The notes under the pieces are model-generated. The model saw only the letters and a program-made list of their open reading frames with translations, had not been told where the DNA came from and did not search any database. From Lysobacter gummosus (GTDB taxonomy: Bacteria > Pseudomonadota > Gammaproteobacteria > Xanthomonadales > Xanthomonadaceae), in the NCBI RefSeq assembly GCF_001442805.1, contig NZ_CP011131.1:2604001-2668000 (forward strand): a stretch of DNA of 64,000 bases, in the 5' to 3' direction. Made by a program: the position numbers and the translations under genes. This document shows, one piece after another, positions 24,664-33,645 of this stretch (positions are counted from its first letter, which is position 1; every line of letters starts with the position of its first letter).

Positions 24664-25590
24664 TCACCCAAACAACCCCCGCTCGCACACCCCGATCACC
24701 ACCTCGCGCAACCACCGATTCGCCGGTTCGAACTCGCTGTTGGCATGCCAGTACAAATGCAACTGCGCCGCCGGCAGCGCGAACGGCACCGCCACCCGCC
24801 GCAGATGCGCGTTAGCCGCGATGCGTCCGGCCAAGCCCGCCGGCATCGTCAGCAAGGCGTCGGATTGAGCGACGACTTCGCACGCCGAGTGGTAGTTCTG
24901 ACAGCGCAACGCGATCACCCGCTGCAGGCCCAGGTTGAGCAGAGCGATGTCTTCGATCACCTGTCCGCTGGCGCGCGTGGACACCGCCACATGCCGCGCC
25001 TGCAGATACTGCTTCAGGCTCAGGCGCTTCGACAACGCATGGCCTTCGCGCATCACCACGCAGAAACCGTCCTGGAACAGCGGCCGGTGCCGTACCGGTT
25101 CGCTGATCGGCAAGGCTACGTCCACGGCCAGATCGACCTGGCCGGCGGCGAGTTCGCGGCCCAACTCGCGCCGCGCCACCGCCACGCTCGCCAAGGTCGC
25201 GCCCGGGGCGTGCGCGTGCAGGGTCTGCGCCAGCGCCGGCAGCAACGCGCTCTCGGTCGCATCGGGCATGCCGACGCGGAAGGCCTGGCGCGTGTGCGCC
25301 GGGTCGAAGCGGTCCCAATGCTGCAGCAGTTCGCGCAGCCGGGTCAGAGTGTCGATCAATTGCGGGGCGATGCGCTGGCAGGACGGGGTCGGACTCATGC
25401 GCCGGCCGTCGCGCACGAACAGCGGGTCGCCGAAGTGCTGGCGCAGCCGGGTCAGCGCGTGGCTCACCGCCGACGGCGTCAGGTACAGCGACTGCGCGGC
25501 GCGGCTGAGGTTCTGCTCGCGGTGCACGGCCTCGAACACCTTGAGCAGGTTGAGGTCGAGCTGGTCGGTTCGGCTGTGAATCTGGTTCAT
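24664..25590 (-). CDS. LysR-family transcriptional regulator
   Basis: 308 residues. Winged helix at about 10-70 (LDLNLLKVFEAVHREQNLSRAAQSL, SAVSHALTRLRQHFGDPLF), then a two-lobe effector-binding domain from about 95. It is divergent from the acyl-CoA dehydrogenase operon starting at 25683 with a 92-bp gap, the usual LysR arrangement, so it probably controls that operon and itself. A 3' fragment of this gene is duplicated at 21474-21736. The gene itself looks intact, including its conserved C-terminus. Confidence 0.92.
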   Translation of the reverse strand: MNQIHSRTDQLDLNLLKVFEAVHREQNLSRAAQSLYLTPSAVSHALTRLRQHFGDPLFVRDGRRMSPTPSCQRIAPQLIDTLTRLRELLQHWDRFDPAHTRQAFRVGMPDATESALLPALAQTLHAHAPGATLASVAVARRELGRELAAGQVDLAVDVALPISEPVRHRPLFQDGFCVVMREGHALSKRLSLKQYLQARHVAVSTRASGQVIEDIALLNLGLQRVIALRCQNYHSACEVVAQSDALLTMPAGLAGRIAANAHLRRVAVPFALPAAQLHLYWHANSEFEPANRWLREVVIGVCERGLFG

Positions 25591-25682
25591 AGCCGGACGT
25601 TAGCAAATATCACTTCATTCATGCCGATCCGGCGCCTAGGATGGTCCGCAGCCGGGCCGTTCCGGCGTTCGGGATTTCCGTG

Positions 25683-26930
25683 ATGGACTTCGCACCCAGT
25701 GCGCGCACTCAGGAGTATCTGCAACGCCTGCAAGCCTTCATCGCCGAGCACGTGGCCCCCTTCGATGCCCAGTACCGGCGCGAGAACGCGCAGACCAACG
25801 CCGGCGCCGACTGGCGACAGTGGCGGGTGCACCCGCGCATCGCCCAGCTCAAGGCGCTGGCGCGCGAAGCCGGGCTGTGGAATCTGTTCCTGCCCGACGC
25901 CGAGCTAGGCGCCGGCCTGTCGGTGCTGGAATACGCGCCGCTGGCCGAGGCGATGGGGCATTACGAATTCGCCGCGGAAATCTTCAACTGCAACGCGCCC
26001 GATACCGGCAACATGGAAGTGCTGTACCACTTCGGCAGCGACGCGCAGAAAGCGCAGTGGCTGCGGCCGCTGTTGGACGGACAGATCCGCTCGGTGTTCT
26101 GCATGACCGAGCCCGATGTGGCGTCGTCCGACGCTACCAACATGCAGGCCGAGGTCAAAGAGGACGGCGACTGGTTGCTGTTGAACGGACGCAAATGGTG
26201 GTCCACCGGCATCGGCCATCCCGAGGCCAGGCTGGCGATCTTCATGGGCCTGTCCGACCCGCAGGCCGCGCCGCACGCGCGCCACAGCATGGTGCTGGTG
26301 CCGCTGGACGCGCCGGGAGTGCGGATCGAACGCATGCTGCCGACCTTCGGCGAATACGATCCGCCCTACGGCCACGGCGAGGTCGTGTTCGACAACGTGC
26401 GGGTGCCGCGCGATCAGCTGATTCTCGGCCTGGGCCAGGGTTTCGCCATCGCCCAGGGCCGGCTCGGGCCGGGCCGCATCCATCACTGCATGCGCGCGAT
26501 CGGCGCGGCCGAGCGCGCGCTGGAGTTGATGATCCGCCGCGGCAGTTCGCGCGAAGCCTTCGGCCAGCCGATCCTGCGCCTGGGCGGTAATCTGGAGCGC
26601 GTGGCGCAAGCGCGCATGGCAATCGATCAGGCGCGGCTGCTGACTCTGTACGCGGCGTGGAAGATCCAGAACTTCGGAGTCAAGAACGCGATGACGGAAA
26701 TTTCCGCGATCAAGGTGATCGCGCCGAACATGCTGCAGACGATCGTCGATCAGGCGATCCAGATCCACGGCGGCGCCGGCGTATCGCACGACGTGCCGCT
26801 GACAGGATTGTTCATGATCGCGCGCGCGCTGCGCATCGCCGACGGTCCCGACGAGGTGCACAGCGCGATGGTCGCGCGCATGGAATTGGCGAAGTACGGC
26901 CTCGGCCGCAGCCGCAAGGAGGCCGCATGA
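25683..26930 (+). CDS. Acyl-CoA dehydrogenase (ACAD10/11-like)
   Basis: 415 residues. The ATG at 25683 gives the normal family N-terminus MDFAPSARTQEYLQRLQAFI; the upstream extension is not conserved-looking. FAD-dependent dehydrogenation of an acyl-CoA is predicted. Visible motifs are FCMTEPDVASSDATNMQ, the FAD-contact loop of the middle domain, WWSTGIGHP, and IQIHGGAGVS in the C-terminal helical domain. The length and the partnership with an APH-like kinase resemble the ACAD10/ACAD11 branch and bacterial LvaC rather than short-chain enzymes. It is first gene of a five-gene operon, and its stop overlaps the next start (ATGA). Confidence 0.9.
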   Translation: MDFAPSARTQEYLQRLQAFIAEHVAPFDAQYRRENAQTNAGADWRQWRVHPRIAQLKALAREAGLWNLFLPDAELGAGLSVLEYAPLAEAMGHYEFAAEIFNCNAPDTGNMEVLYHFGSDAQKAQWLRPLLDGQIRSVFCMTEPDVASSDATNMQAEVKEDGDWLLLNGRKWWSTGIGHPEARLAIFMGLSDPQAAPHARHSMVLVPLDAPGVRIERMLPTFGEYDPPYGHGEVVFDNVRVPRDQLILGLGQGFAIAQGRLGPGRIHHCMRAIGAAERALELMIRRGSSREAFGQPILRLGGNLERVAQARMAIDQARLLTLYAAWKIQNFGVKNAMTEISAIKVIAPNMLQTIVDQAIQIHGGAGVSHDVPLTGLFMIARALRIADGPDEVHSAMVARMELAKYGLGRSRKEAA

Positions 26931-27775
26931 GCGCCGCGGGCCAAGGACCGCGAGTCTTCATCACCGGCGGCGCCTCCGGCCTGGGCCGCGCGCTCGCCGA
27001 AGGCTATGCGCGCGAAGGCGCGCGCGTGTGCATCGGCGATGTCAACGCCGCACGCGGCGAGGAAACCCTGGCGGCGTTGCACGAGGCCGGCGCGCAAGCG
27101 CACTACCTGCATTGCGACGTGACCCGCGAAGAAGACCTGCAGGCCGCCGCCGGTTGGCTGCAGGCGAACTGGAACGGCGTGGACCTGGTGGTCAACAACG
27201 CCGGTGTGGCCGACATGGGCCCGGTCGAGGCGATGCCGATCGCCGACTGGCAGTGGATGATCGACATCAACCTGCTCGGCGTGGTGCGCGGCTGCAAGGT
27301 GTTCGCGCCGCTGATGCGCAAGCAGGGGCAGGGCAGCTTGCTCAACATCGCCTCGATGGCCGGGCTGATCCACCCTCCCTACGCCGGCGCCTACAACGCG
27401 ACCAAGGCCGCGGTGGTGGCCTTGTCGGAAACGCTGAAGGCGGAACTGGAATCGGCCGGCATCCGCGTGAGCGTGGCCTGTCCGGCGTTCTTCCGCACCA
27501 ACCTGAGCGAAAGCCTGCGCAGCCGTGATCCGCGTTACGCGCGCTGGATGCGCAAGCTGGTCGATGAGTCCTCGGTCGGTGCGGAAGAGATCGCGGCCAA
27601 GATCCGCGCCGGTGTCGCCAAGGGCGAGTTCCGCATTCTCACCCACGCCTCGGCGCGGCGTTTCTGGATGCTCAAACGATTGCTGCCTTACAGCCTGTAT
27701 GAAGCGGCGATGCGCCGCGCCGGCAAGGGCGGGTCGGGCAGGAAGCAGCCGCAATCGGCGAGCAGCAAAGGATGA
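26927..27775 (+). CDS. SDR-family oxidoreductase
   Basis: 282 residues from an ATG overlapping the upstream stop (ATGA), with AAGGAGG just before. A classical short-chain dehydrogenase: nucleotide loop TGGASGLG near residue 11, NNAG, catalytic Ser in NIASMAG, and Tyr/Lys in YNATK. NAD(P)-dependent oxidation or reduction of a hydroxy/keto acyl intermediate is likely given the neighbours. The last ~60 residues form a basic tail (RRFWMLKRLLPYSLYEAAMRR) that may lie along the membrane. The ATGA overlap with the next gene indicates coupling. Confidence 0.9.
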   Translation: MSAAGQGPRVFITGGASGLGRALAEGYAREGARVCIGDVNAARGEETLAALHEAGAQAHYLHCDVTREEDLQAAAGWLQANWNGVDLVVNNAGVADMGPVEAMPIADWQWMIDINLLGVVRGCKVFAPLMRKQGQGSLLNIASMAGLIHPPYAGAYNATKAAVVALSETLKAELESAGIRVSVACPAFFRTNLSESLRSRDPRYARWMRKLVDESSVGAEEIAAKIRAGVAKGEFRILTHASARRFWMLKRLLPYSLYEAAMRRAGKGGSGRKQPQSASSKG

Positions 27776-28857
27776 GTGCGATCGCCGGTGGCAACGGGTC
27801 GCGCGAGGATGCGCGCGCCGCCCGCAGCGGCGAGGAACTCGACGCCGCCGCGGTGGATGCCTGGCTCAAGGCGCGCATGCCGCATCTGCGCGGCGCGCCG
27901 CAGGTCACGCAGTACACCGGCGGCGCGTCCAACTGGACGTATCGGCTGCTGTACGACAACGACGACCTGATCCTGCGCCGCCCGCCGGCCGGAAAGAAAG
28001 CCAAGTCCGCGCACGACATGGGCCGCGAATTCCGCATCCAGCGCGCGCTGATGCCGGTGTATCCGTTCGTGCCGGAGATGTACGCGCACTGCGAGGACGA
28101 GTCGGTCATCGGCGCGGAGTTCTACGTCATGCAGCGCCTGGACGGGCTGATCCTGCGCAAGAACCTGCCGCGCGGGCTGGAGTTGTCGTCAGAGCAGGTA
28201 CGCGGCTTGTGCACGCGCGTGCTCGACACCCTGATCGCGCTGCATCAGGTCGATCACCGCGCCGCCGGCCTGGAGCAGCTCGCGCCCGGCGCCGGTTACA
28301 CCCAGCGGCAGATCGAAGGCTGGAACAAGCGCTATCGCGACGCGCGCACCTGGAACGTACCCTCCGGCGGCAAGATCATCGACTGGCTGCAGGCGAACCT
28401 GCCGCAGGACGAAACCATCTGCCTGACCCACAACGACTTCCGCTTCGACAACGTGGTGCTCGACGCCAACGATCCGACCCGGGTGGTAGGCGTGCTCGAC
28501 TGGGAACTGGCGACGCTGGGCGATCCTTTGATGGACGTGGGCAATCTGCTCGCGTACTGGGTCCAGGCCGACGACGACTTCCTGGCCCGCGACACGCGTC
28601 GTCAACCCACCCATCTTCCCGGCATGTTCACTCGCCGCGAGGTCATGGACTACTACAGCGAGCGCACCGGCCTGCGTCCGCGCAGCTGGACGTTCTACGA
28701 GGTCTACGGCCTGTTCCGGCTGTCGGCGATCGCGCAGCAGATCTATTACCGCTATCACCACGGCCAGACCCGCAACCCTGCGTTCAAGCGCTTCTGGCTG
28801 TCGGTGAATTACCTGCACTGGCGTTGCCGGCGCGCGATCGCACGCGAGCGCGGCTGA
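27772..28857 (+). CDS. APH-like phosphotransferase (LvaA/ACAD10-11 kinase type)
   Basis: 361 residues of the aminoglycoside-phosphotransferase/choline-kinase fold: QYTGGASNWTYRLLYDN as the nucleotide loop, LILRRPP with the ATP-binding Lys region, LTHNDFRFDNVVLD as the catalytic HxDxxxxN loop, and GVLDWELATLGDP as the metal-binding DWE. Relatives joined to acyl-CoA dehydrogenases (human ACAD10/11, Pseudomonas LvaA) phosphorylate the hydroxyl of 4-hydroxyacyl-CoAs rather than antibiotics. Coupling by an ATGA overlap in this operon supports that role; resistance is unlikely. It ends one base before the next start. Confidence 0.88.
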   Translation: MSAIAGGNGSREDARAARSGEELDAAAVDAWLKARMPHLRGAPQVTQYTGGASNWTYRLLYDNDDLILRRPPAGKKAKSAHDMGREFRIQRALMPVYPFVPEMYAHCEDESVIGAEFYVMQRLDGLILRKNLPRGLELSSEQVRGLCTRVLDTLIALHQVDHRAAGLEQLAPGAGYTQRQIEGWNKRYRDARTWNVPSGGKIIDWLQANLPQDETICLTHNDFRFDNVVLDANDPTRVVGVLDWELATLGDPLMDVGNLLAYWVQADDDFLARDTRRQPTHLPGMFTRREVMDYYSERTGLRPRSWTFYEVYGLFRLSAIAQQIYYRYHHGQTRNPAFKRFWLSVNYLHWRCRRAIARERG

Positions 28858-28858
28858 G

Positions 28859-29734
28859 ATGGCGACGACGATCCATTTGATCCGCCACGGCCAGGCCGCG
28901 TTCGGCGCCGCCGATTACGACGAACTCAGCGCGCGCGGCCGTGAGCAATCGCGCTTGCTCGGCGCGGCGCTGGCGCCGTTGGCGGGCGAGGGCGATGTCG
29001 CGATCTGCGGCGGGATGCGGCGGCATCGGCAGACGGCGGAGGAATGTTTGAGTGCGATGCGCGAAGCCAAGTCCTCGCATTCGCCGGCAACCTCACCCGA
29101 TCAAGCAGAACAGAGCCCCTCTCCCGCGAGCGGGGTGAGCGGACGCGGCTTGCGAGCCATTGGCTCGCGCGTCCACGAACGCCCAAACACAACGCGTTTG
29201 GGCCGGGGAAGGGTTGGGGTGAGGGCATCACAGATCGCCGCGTCATCCGGATCAAGCCCACGCATCGATGAACGCTGGAACGAATTCGACCACGCGCAAA
29301 TCATCGCCCGCCACGCCCCCGACTACGCCGATCACGAACACCTGGTCGCCCACCTGAGCGCCCAACCCGATCCGCGCCGTGCCTTCCAGTCGCTGTTCGC
29401 CGCGGCGATGACACGCTGGTGCTCGGGCGACTTCGATGCCGATTACGACGAAACCTGGTCCGCGTTCCAGCAGCGCTGCCTGGCCGCGGTGCACGCCGCC
29501 GCTGAAGCCGCCGGCGGCGCGGACAACGTATGGGTGTTCACCTCCGGCGGCGCGATCGCGGCGGTGGTACAACAACTGCTGGACGTGTCCGATGCCCAGG
29601 CCATGCGCCTGAGCTGGACCCTGGTCAACACCGGCATCACCCAATTGCACCTCGCCCGCGGCGGCGTGCGCCTGTCCACCTTCAACGGCCACGCCCATCT
29701 GTATGGGCGCGACGGCCTCGTCACTTACCGCTGA
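28859..29734 (+). CDS. Histidine-phosphatase-fold protein carrying an in-frame repeat insertion
   Basis: 291 residues, against roughly 210-230 for relatives. The N-terminus has the RHG motif (IHLIRHGQA, His10), then GMRRHRQTAEECL. Residues about 70-140 are foreign-looking (Ser/Arg/Gly-rich) and are encoded by a palindromic intergenic-type repeat at 29091-29228, after which the family sequence resumes at IDERWNEFDHAQII. The second catalytic His region reads VFTSGGAIAAV instead of the usual SHGG, so Ser replaces the expected His and normal phosphatase chemistry is doubtful. It is the fourth gene in the operon. Whether the product still folds is uncertain, but the frame is open throughout. Confidence 0.82.
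   Translation: MATTIHLIRHGQAAFGAADYDELSARGREQSRLLGAALAPLAGEGDVAICGGMRRHRQTAEECLSAMREAKSSHSPATSPDQAEQSPSPASGVSGRGLRAIGSRVHERPNTTRLGRGRVGVRASQIAASSGSSPRIDERWNEFDHAQIIARHAPDYADHEHLVAHLSAQPDPRRAFQSLFAAAMTRWCSGDFDADYDETWSAFQQRCLAAVHAAAEAAGGADNVWVFTSGGAIAAVVQQLLDVSDAQAMRLSWTLVNTGITQLHLARGGVRLSTFNGHAHLYGRDGLVTYR
29091..29228. repeat. Palindromic intergenic-type repeat inserted inside a gene
   Basis: 138 bp with inverted ends CCTCACCC/GGGGTGAGG. Internal hairpins include GCGAGCC-ATT-GGCTCGC (29145-29170 area) and GCCCAAA...GTTTGGGC. The same TCTCCCGC/GGGTGAGGG family is intergenic at 30517-30643 and 63331-63443. Here its length is a multiple of three and it contains no stop in the host frame. Confidence 0.85.
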
Positions 29735-29748
29735 GCCGGAGACCTTTC

Positions 29749-30504
29749 ATGCGCAAGCGCATCCTCATCACCGGCGCCAGTTCCGGACTTGGTCGCGGCA
29801 TGGCCCGCGAATTCGCCCGCGCCGGCAGCGACCTGGCCTTGTGCGCGCGGCGCATCGACCGCCTGCAGGCGCTGAAGGCGGAACTGGAAACCGCGCATCC
29901 GGGCATCCGCGTCGCCATCCGCAGTCTGGACGTCACTCAGTACGACGAAGTCTTCCGCGTGTTCCGTTCGCTGCGCGATGAGTTCGGCGGTCTCGACCGG
30001 GTCGTGGTCAACGCCGGCATCGGCCAGGGCGCGCCGATCGGCAAGGGCCAGTTCGCCTTGAACCGCAGCATCGTGGAAACCAACTTCCTCGCCGCGCTGG
30101 CGCAGTGCGAGGCGGCGATGGAGATCTTCCGCGAGGTGTCGCAGGGGCATCTGGTGCTGATTTCCTCGATGAGCGCGATGCGCGGCATGCGTGGCGGCCT
30201 GACCGCCTACGCCGCCAGCAAGGCCGGCGTGGCCTCGCTGGCCGAGGGCATCCGCACCGACATGCTGCGCAAGCCGGCGATCAAGGTCAGCACGATCTTC
30301 CCCGGTTACATCCGTACCGAAATGAACGACGGCGCCCCGGCCAAGCAGACGCCGTACATCATCGACGAAGCCACCGGCTGCCGTTTGCTGGTGCGGGCGA
30401 TCGAGCGCGAGAAGGCCAAGGCCTACGTGCCGTGGTGGCCGTGGGCGCTGCTGGGCTGGTTGATGAAGCGGATGCCGTTGGCTTGGGTGGCTAAGCTCAA
30501 CTGA
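29749..30504 (+). CDS. SDR-family oxidoreductase (second in operon)
   Basis: 251 residues from an ATG 14 bases after the previous stop. Motifs: TGASSGLG at residue 8, VVNAGIG, ISSMSAM with catalytic Ser, and YAASK. The C-terminal part IEREKAKAYVPWWPWALLGWLMKRMPLAWVAKL is hydrophobic and basic, typical of membrane-associated SDRs acting on lipids or long-chain substrates. It is last gene of the LysR-flanked operon and is followed by paired repeat hairpins. Confidence 0.9.
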   Translation: MRKRILITGASSGLGRGMAREFARAGSDLALCARRIDRLQALKAELETAHPGIRVAIRSLDVTQYDEVFRVFRSLRDEFGGLDRVVVNAGIGQGAPIGKGQFALNRSIVETNFLAALAQCEAAMEIFREVSQGHLVLISSMSAMRGMRGGLTAYAASKAGVASLAEGIRTDMLRKPAIKVSTIFPGYIRTEMNDGAPAKQTPYIIDEATGCRLLVRAIEREKAKAYVPWWPWALLGWLMKRMPLAWVAKLN

Positions 30505-30516
30505 TCGGTGCTTGAG

Positions 30517-30643
30517 CCCCTCTCCCGCTTGCAGGAGAGGGGGGGGAGTGAGGGCACGCGAAGTAGCAGAACTCCAAGCAAGAGCAATCGCGCCTTCGGC
30601 GCTCATCCCCTCACCCCAGCCCTCTCCCGCAAGCGGGAGAGGG
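30517..30643. repeat. Paired inverted hairpins CCCTCTCCCGC / GCGGGAGAGGG between converging genes
   Basis: Two hairpins (30518-30542 and 30620-30643) with inverted TGAGGG/CCCTCA inner ends. The pair sits between convergent genes and is probably used as a bidirectional terminator. Same family as 29091-29228 and 63331-63443. Confidence 0.82.
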
Positions 30644-30700
30644 AGAAGAAGCTGTTTTTTTAGCTGCGTTAAGAGGCGGCCACGATTCTGCCCAAGCGCA

Positions 30701-31174
30701 TCAATGCTTCTGCGCCAGATCTTCCAAAATCGGACACTCCGGCCGATCGTCGCCATGGCAGCGCCGCGCCAGTTCTTCCAAGGTGCGCTGCATCGTCTGC
30801 ATCTCGCGGATCTTCGCCGCCAGCTCCGCCGCGTGATCCAGGGCCATGCGCTTGACCTCGGCGCTCTCGCGCGAGCGGTTGTCCCACAGGCCCAGCAAGG
30901 TCTCGATCTGCTTGATCGAAAACCCCAGCGAGCGCGAGCGTTTGACGAAACGCAGCCGGTGCAGATCGCTGTCGCTGTACAGACGATAGCCGGCGACGCT
31001 GCGATGGGCCGCCGGGATCAGGCCGATGCCTTCGTAGTGGCGGATCATCTTCGCGCTCACGCCGCTGAGCTGCGCGGCTTCGCCGATGTTGTGCAGGCCG
31101 TCGGCCTTGGCCTGGGCGAGTTCGGGGGCGATGGCGCTGTGGTTCACGGGCGGCTTCCTCTTGATCGGGTTCAT
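30701..31174 (-). CDS. cueR: Copper-responsive MerR-family activator CueR
   Basis: 157 residues. MerR helix-turn-helix at about 27-95 ([34 protein letters not shown]), then a coiled dimer helix. The metal loop is CHGDDRPEC (Cys139 and Cys147), the CxxxxxxxC spacing of Cu(I)/Ag(I)-sensing CueR. An N-terminal extension of about 26 residues precedes the usual start; an internal start is possible. The gene overlaps the copA stop (ATGA), so the regulator is the second gene of its own target operon. Confidence 0.92.
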   Translation of the reverse strand: MNPIKRKPPVNHSAIAPELAQAKADGLHNIGEAAQLSGVSAKMIRHYEGIGLIPAAHRSVAGYRLYSDSDLHRLRFVKRSRSLGFSIKQIETLLGLWDNRSRESAEVKRMALDHAAELAAKIREMQTMQRTLEELARRCHGDDRPECPILEDLAQKH

Positions 31175-33624
31175 GCCGGCCTCCAGCGGCGCAGCAGCAG
31201 GGTGTTGGCGAGCACGCTGACGCTGGAGAAGGCCATCGCCGCGGCCGCGACCACCGGGTCCAGCAGACCCAGCATCGCCAGCACGATGCCGACGATGTTG
31301 TAGCCGAAGGCCCAGAACAGATTCTGGCGGATCTTGCCGGTGGTGCGGCGCGAAATGGCGATGGCATCGGCGATCAAGCCCAACTGCGCACGCATCAGAG
31401 TAATGCCGGCCGCCTGCATGGCGACGTCGGTGCCGCTGCCCATGGCGATGCCGACATCGGCCGCGGCCAGCGCCGGCGCGTCGTTGACGCCGTCGCCGAC
31501 CATCGCCACGCGGCCCTCGCGGGCGAATTCGGCCACCGCTTCAGCCTTGTGTTCGGGCAGCACATCGGCGCGCACGTCGTCGATGCCCAGTTGCGCGGCG
31601 ATGGCCTGCGCGGCGCCGGCGTGGTCGCCGGAGATCATCGCGGTGCGCAGGCCCATCGCGTGCAGGCGCTCGATCGCGGCCTTGGCGTCGGGGCGCGGCG
31701 TGTCGGCGAAGGCCAGCAGGCCCAGCACGCGCGGTGCGGCGCCGTCCTGCCAGGCCAGCCACGACAGGCTGTGGCCGCGTTCGCGCAGCGCTTGCGCCTG
31801 GGCGCGCAGCGGCGACAGATCGGCGCCGGCTTCCTCCAGCATGCGGGTGCTGCCGAGCAGCAGCGAACGGCCTTCGACCTCGCCGCGCAGCCCGCGTCCG
31901 GGCACCGCGCGCACGGAGGTGGCGGCCGGGACCGCGCCGCCGTCGAACGCGCTCAGCACCGCTTTCGCCAGCGGATGCTCGCTGCCCGATTGCAGGGCAG
32001 CCGCCGCGCGCAGCAGCGCATCGCGATCGCCGTCGATGGCGATCGACTCGCTCAGCACCGGCTTGCCTTCGGTCAGCGTGCCGGTCTTGTCGAACGCGAC
32101 CCGCTCGATGCGATGGGCGAGTTCCAGCGCCTGCGCGTCCTTGATCAGGATGCCGTGGCGCGCGGCGACGCCGGTGCCGGCCATGATCGCGGTCGGCGTC
32201 GCCAGCCCGAGCGCGCAGGGGCAGGCGATCACCAGCACCGCGACGGCGTTGAGGATGGCGCGGTTCCAGTCGCCGGTGGACAGGCCCCAGCCGAGCAGGG
32301 TGAGCACGGCCAGCGCGATCACCACCGGCACGAACACCGCGCTGACCCGGTCCACCAGATGCTGGATCGGCGCCTTGCGCGCCTGCGCGTCCTCGACCAG
32401 GCGGATGATCCGCGCCAGCGCGCTTTCCGCACCGACCGCGAGGGTTTCCACCACGATCCGGCCTTCGCCGTTGACCGCGCCGCCGGTCACCCGATCGCCT
32501 TCGCCGCGCGCGACCGGCAGCGATTCGCCGGTGATCAGCGATTCGTCGGCATGGGTGCGGCCTTCGACGATGCGGCCGTCGGCGGCGATGCGTTCGCCGG
32601 GACGTACGACGACATGGTCGCCGACGCGCAGTTGCGCGATCGCCACCTCGTGTTCGACCCCGTCGCGCAGCACCCGCGCACTGGCCGGGCGCAGCGCCTG
32701 CAGGGCGCGGATGGCGGCGGTGGTCTGGCGCTTGGCGCGCGCTTCCAGCCAGCGGCCGAGCAGAATCAAGGTGACGATGGCGGCCGAGGTTTCGAAGTAC
32801 AGCGCGGCGCTGTCGCCGCGCAGCAGGTGATACAGGCTCAGGCCGTAACCGGCGCTGGTGCCGAGCGCGACCAGCAGGTCCATGTTGCCGCTGCGCGCGC
32901 GCAACGCGCCCCAGGCGGCGCGATAGAAGCGCGCGCCCAGCCAGAACTGCACCGGCGTGGCCAGGGCGAACTGCAGCCAGCCCGGCAGCATCCAGTGCTG
33001 GCCGAACGGCAGCGCCAGCATCGGCGCGATCAGCGGTGCGGTCAGCAATGCGGCGATCAACAGGTGGCGGGTTTCGCGGGCGACGGGCGAGGTCGCGGCT
33101 GCATTCGCGCTCGCAGCGATGTGGGTGTCGCCAGCGGCCGCGACGTCCGCAGGCTCGACGTCCGCCTGTGCGGAATCGGCCAAGGCCGCCGCATAGCCGG
33201 CGCGTTCGACCGCATCGATCAACGCCGACACCTCGGTGCCCGCGACCACCCGCACGCGCGCCTGCTCGGTCGCCAGATTGACCGAGGCCTCCAGCACCCC
33301 GGGCACGGCCTTGAGCGCTTTCTCGATCCGGCCGACGCACGAGCCGCAGTTCATGCCTTGCAACCGCAGCGCGATTTCTTCGCTTACCAGGGTGTAACCG
33401 GCGGCGCGGATCGCCTGTTCGATCTCAGCAGGTGAGACGGCGTCGGTGAAGGCTACACGGGCGCTTTCGGTGGCCAGATTCACGCTGACCGAATCCACGC
33501 CCGGCACGGCCCGCAGCGCTTTTTCGACCCGGCCCACGCACGAGCCGCAGGTCATGCCCGCAATGGGCGCCTGCAGCTGGCGCAGGCTTGGGAGGGAGGA
33601 GGCAGTCGCATTCATGAAAGACAT
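31171..33624 (-). CDS. copA: Cu(I)-exporting P1B-type ATPase CopA
   Basis: 817 residues. Two N-terminal HMA domains with GMTCGSC (Cys26/Cys29) and GMNCGSC (Cys93/Cys96). Then come membrane helices, the TGES actuator loop, the CPC metal-transport motif (468-470), the phosphorylation site DKTGT (Asp512) and [10 protein letters not shown]. It pumps cytoplasmic Cu(I) to the periplasm. A His-containing Ala-rich spacer follows the HMA pair. Start choice: ATG 33624 or ATG 33615 (MNATASS); neither has a good ribosome site and the leader from the CueR promoter is very short. The ATGA overlap with cueR shows an operon. Confidence 0.95.
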   Translation of the reverse strand: MSFMNATASSLPSLRQLQAPIAGMTCGSCVGRVEKALRAVPGVDSVSVNLATESARVAFTDAVSPAEIEQAIRAAGYTLVSEEIALRLQGMNCGSCVGRIEKALKAVPGVLEASVNLATEQARVRVVAGTEVSALIDAVERAGYAAALADSAQADVEPADVAAAGDTHIAASANAAATSPVARETRHLLIAALLTAPLIAPMLALPFGQHWMLPGWLQFALATPVQFWLGARFYRAAWGALRARSGNMDLLVALGTSAGYGLSLYHLLRGDSAALYFETSAAIVTLILLGRWLEARAKRQTTAAIRALQALRPASARVLRDGVEHEVAIAQLRVGDHVVVRPGERIAADGRIVEGRTHADESLITGESLPVARGEGDRVTGGAVNGEGRIVVETLAVGAESALARIIRLVEDAQARKAPIQHLVDRVSAVFVPVVIALAVLTLLGWGLSTGDWNRAILNAVAVLVIACPCALGLATPTAIMAGTGVAARHGILIKDAQALELAHRIERVAFDKTGTLTEGKPVLSESIAIDGDRDALLRAAAALQSGSEHPLAKAVLSAFDGGAVPAATSVRAVPGRGLRGEVEGRSLLLGSTRMLEEAGADLSPLRAQAQALRERGHSLSWLAWQDGAAPRVLGLLAFADTPRPDAKAAIERLHAMGLRTAMISGDHAGAAQAIAAQLGIDDVRADVLPEHKAEAVAEFAREGRVAMVGDGVNDAPALAAADVGIAMGSGTDVAMQAAGITLMRAQLGLIADAIAISRRTTGKIRQNLFWAFGYNIVGIVLAMLGLLDPVVAAAAMAFSSVSVLANTLLLRRWRPA

Positions 33625-33645
33625 CCAGGAGGCTCGATGCCAGCC

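Noticed and set aside
28859..29734. Frameshift or pseudogene call for the histidine-phosphatase gene
   Set aside because: Frame is continuous and family sequence resumes in the same frame after the repeat, so it is reported as an in-frame insertion, not a broken gene.
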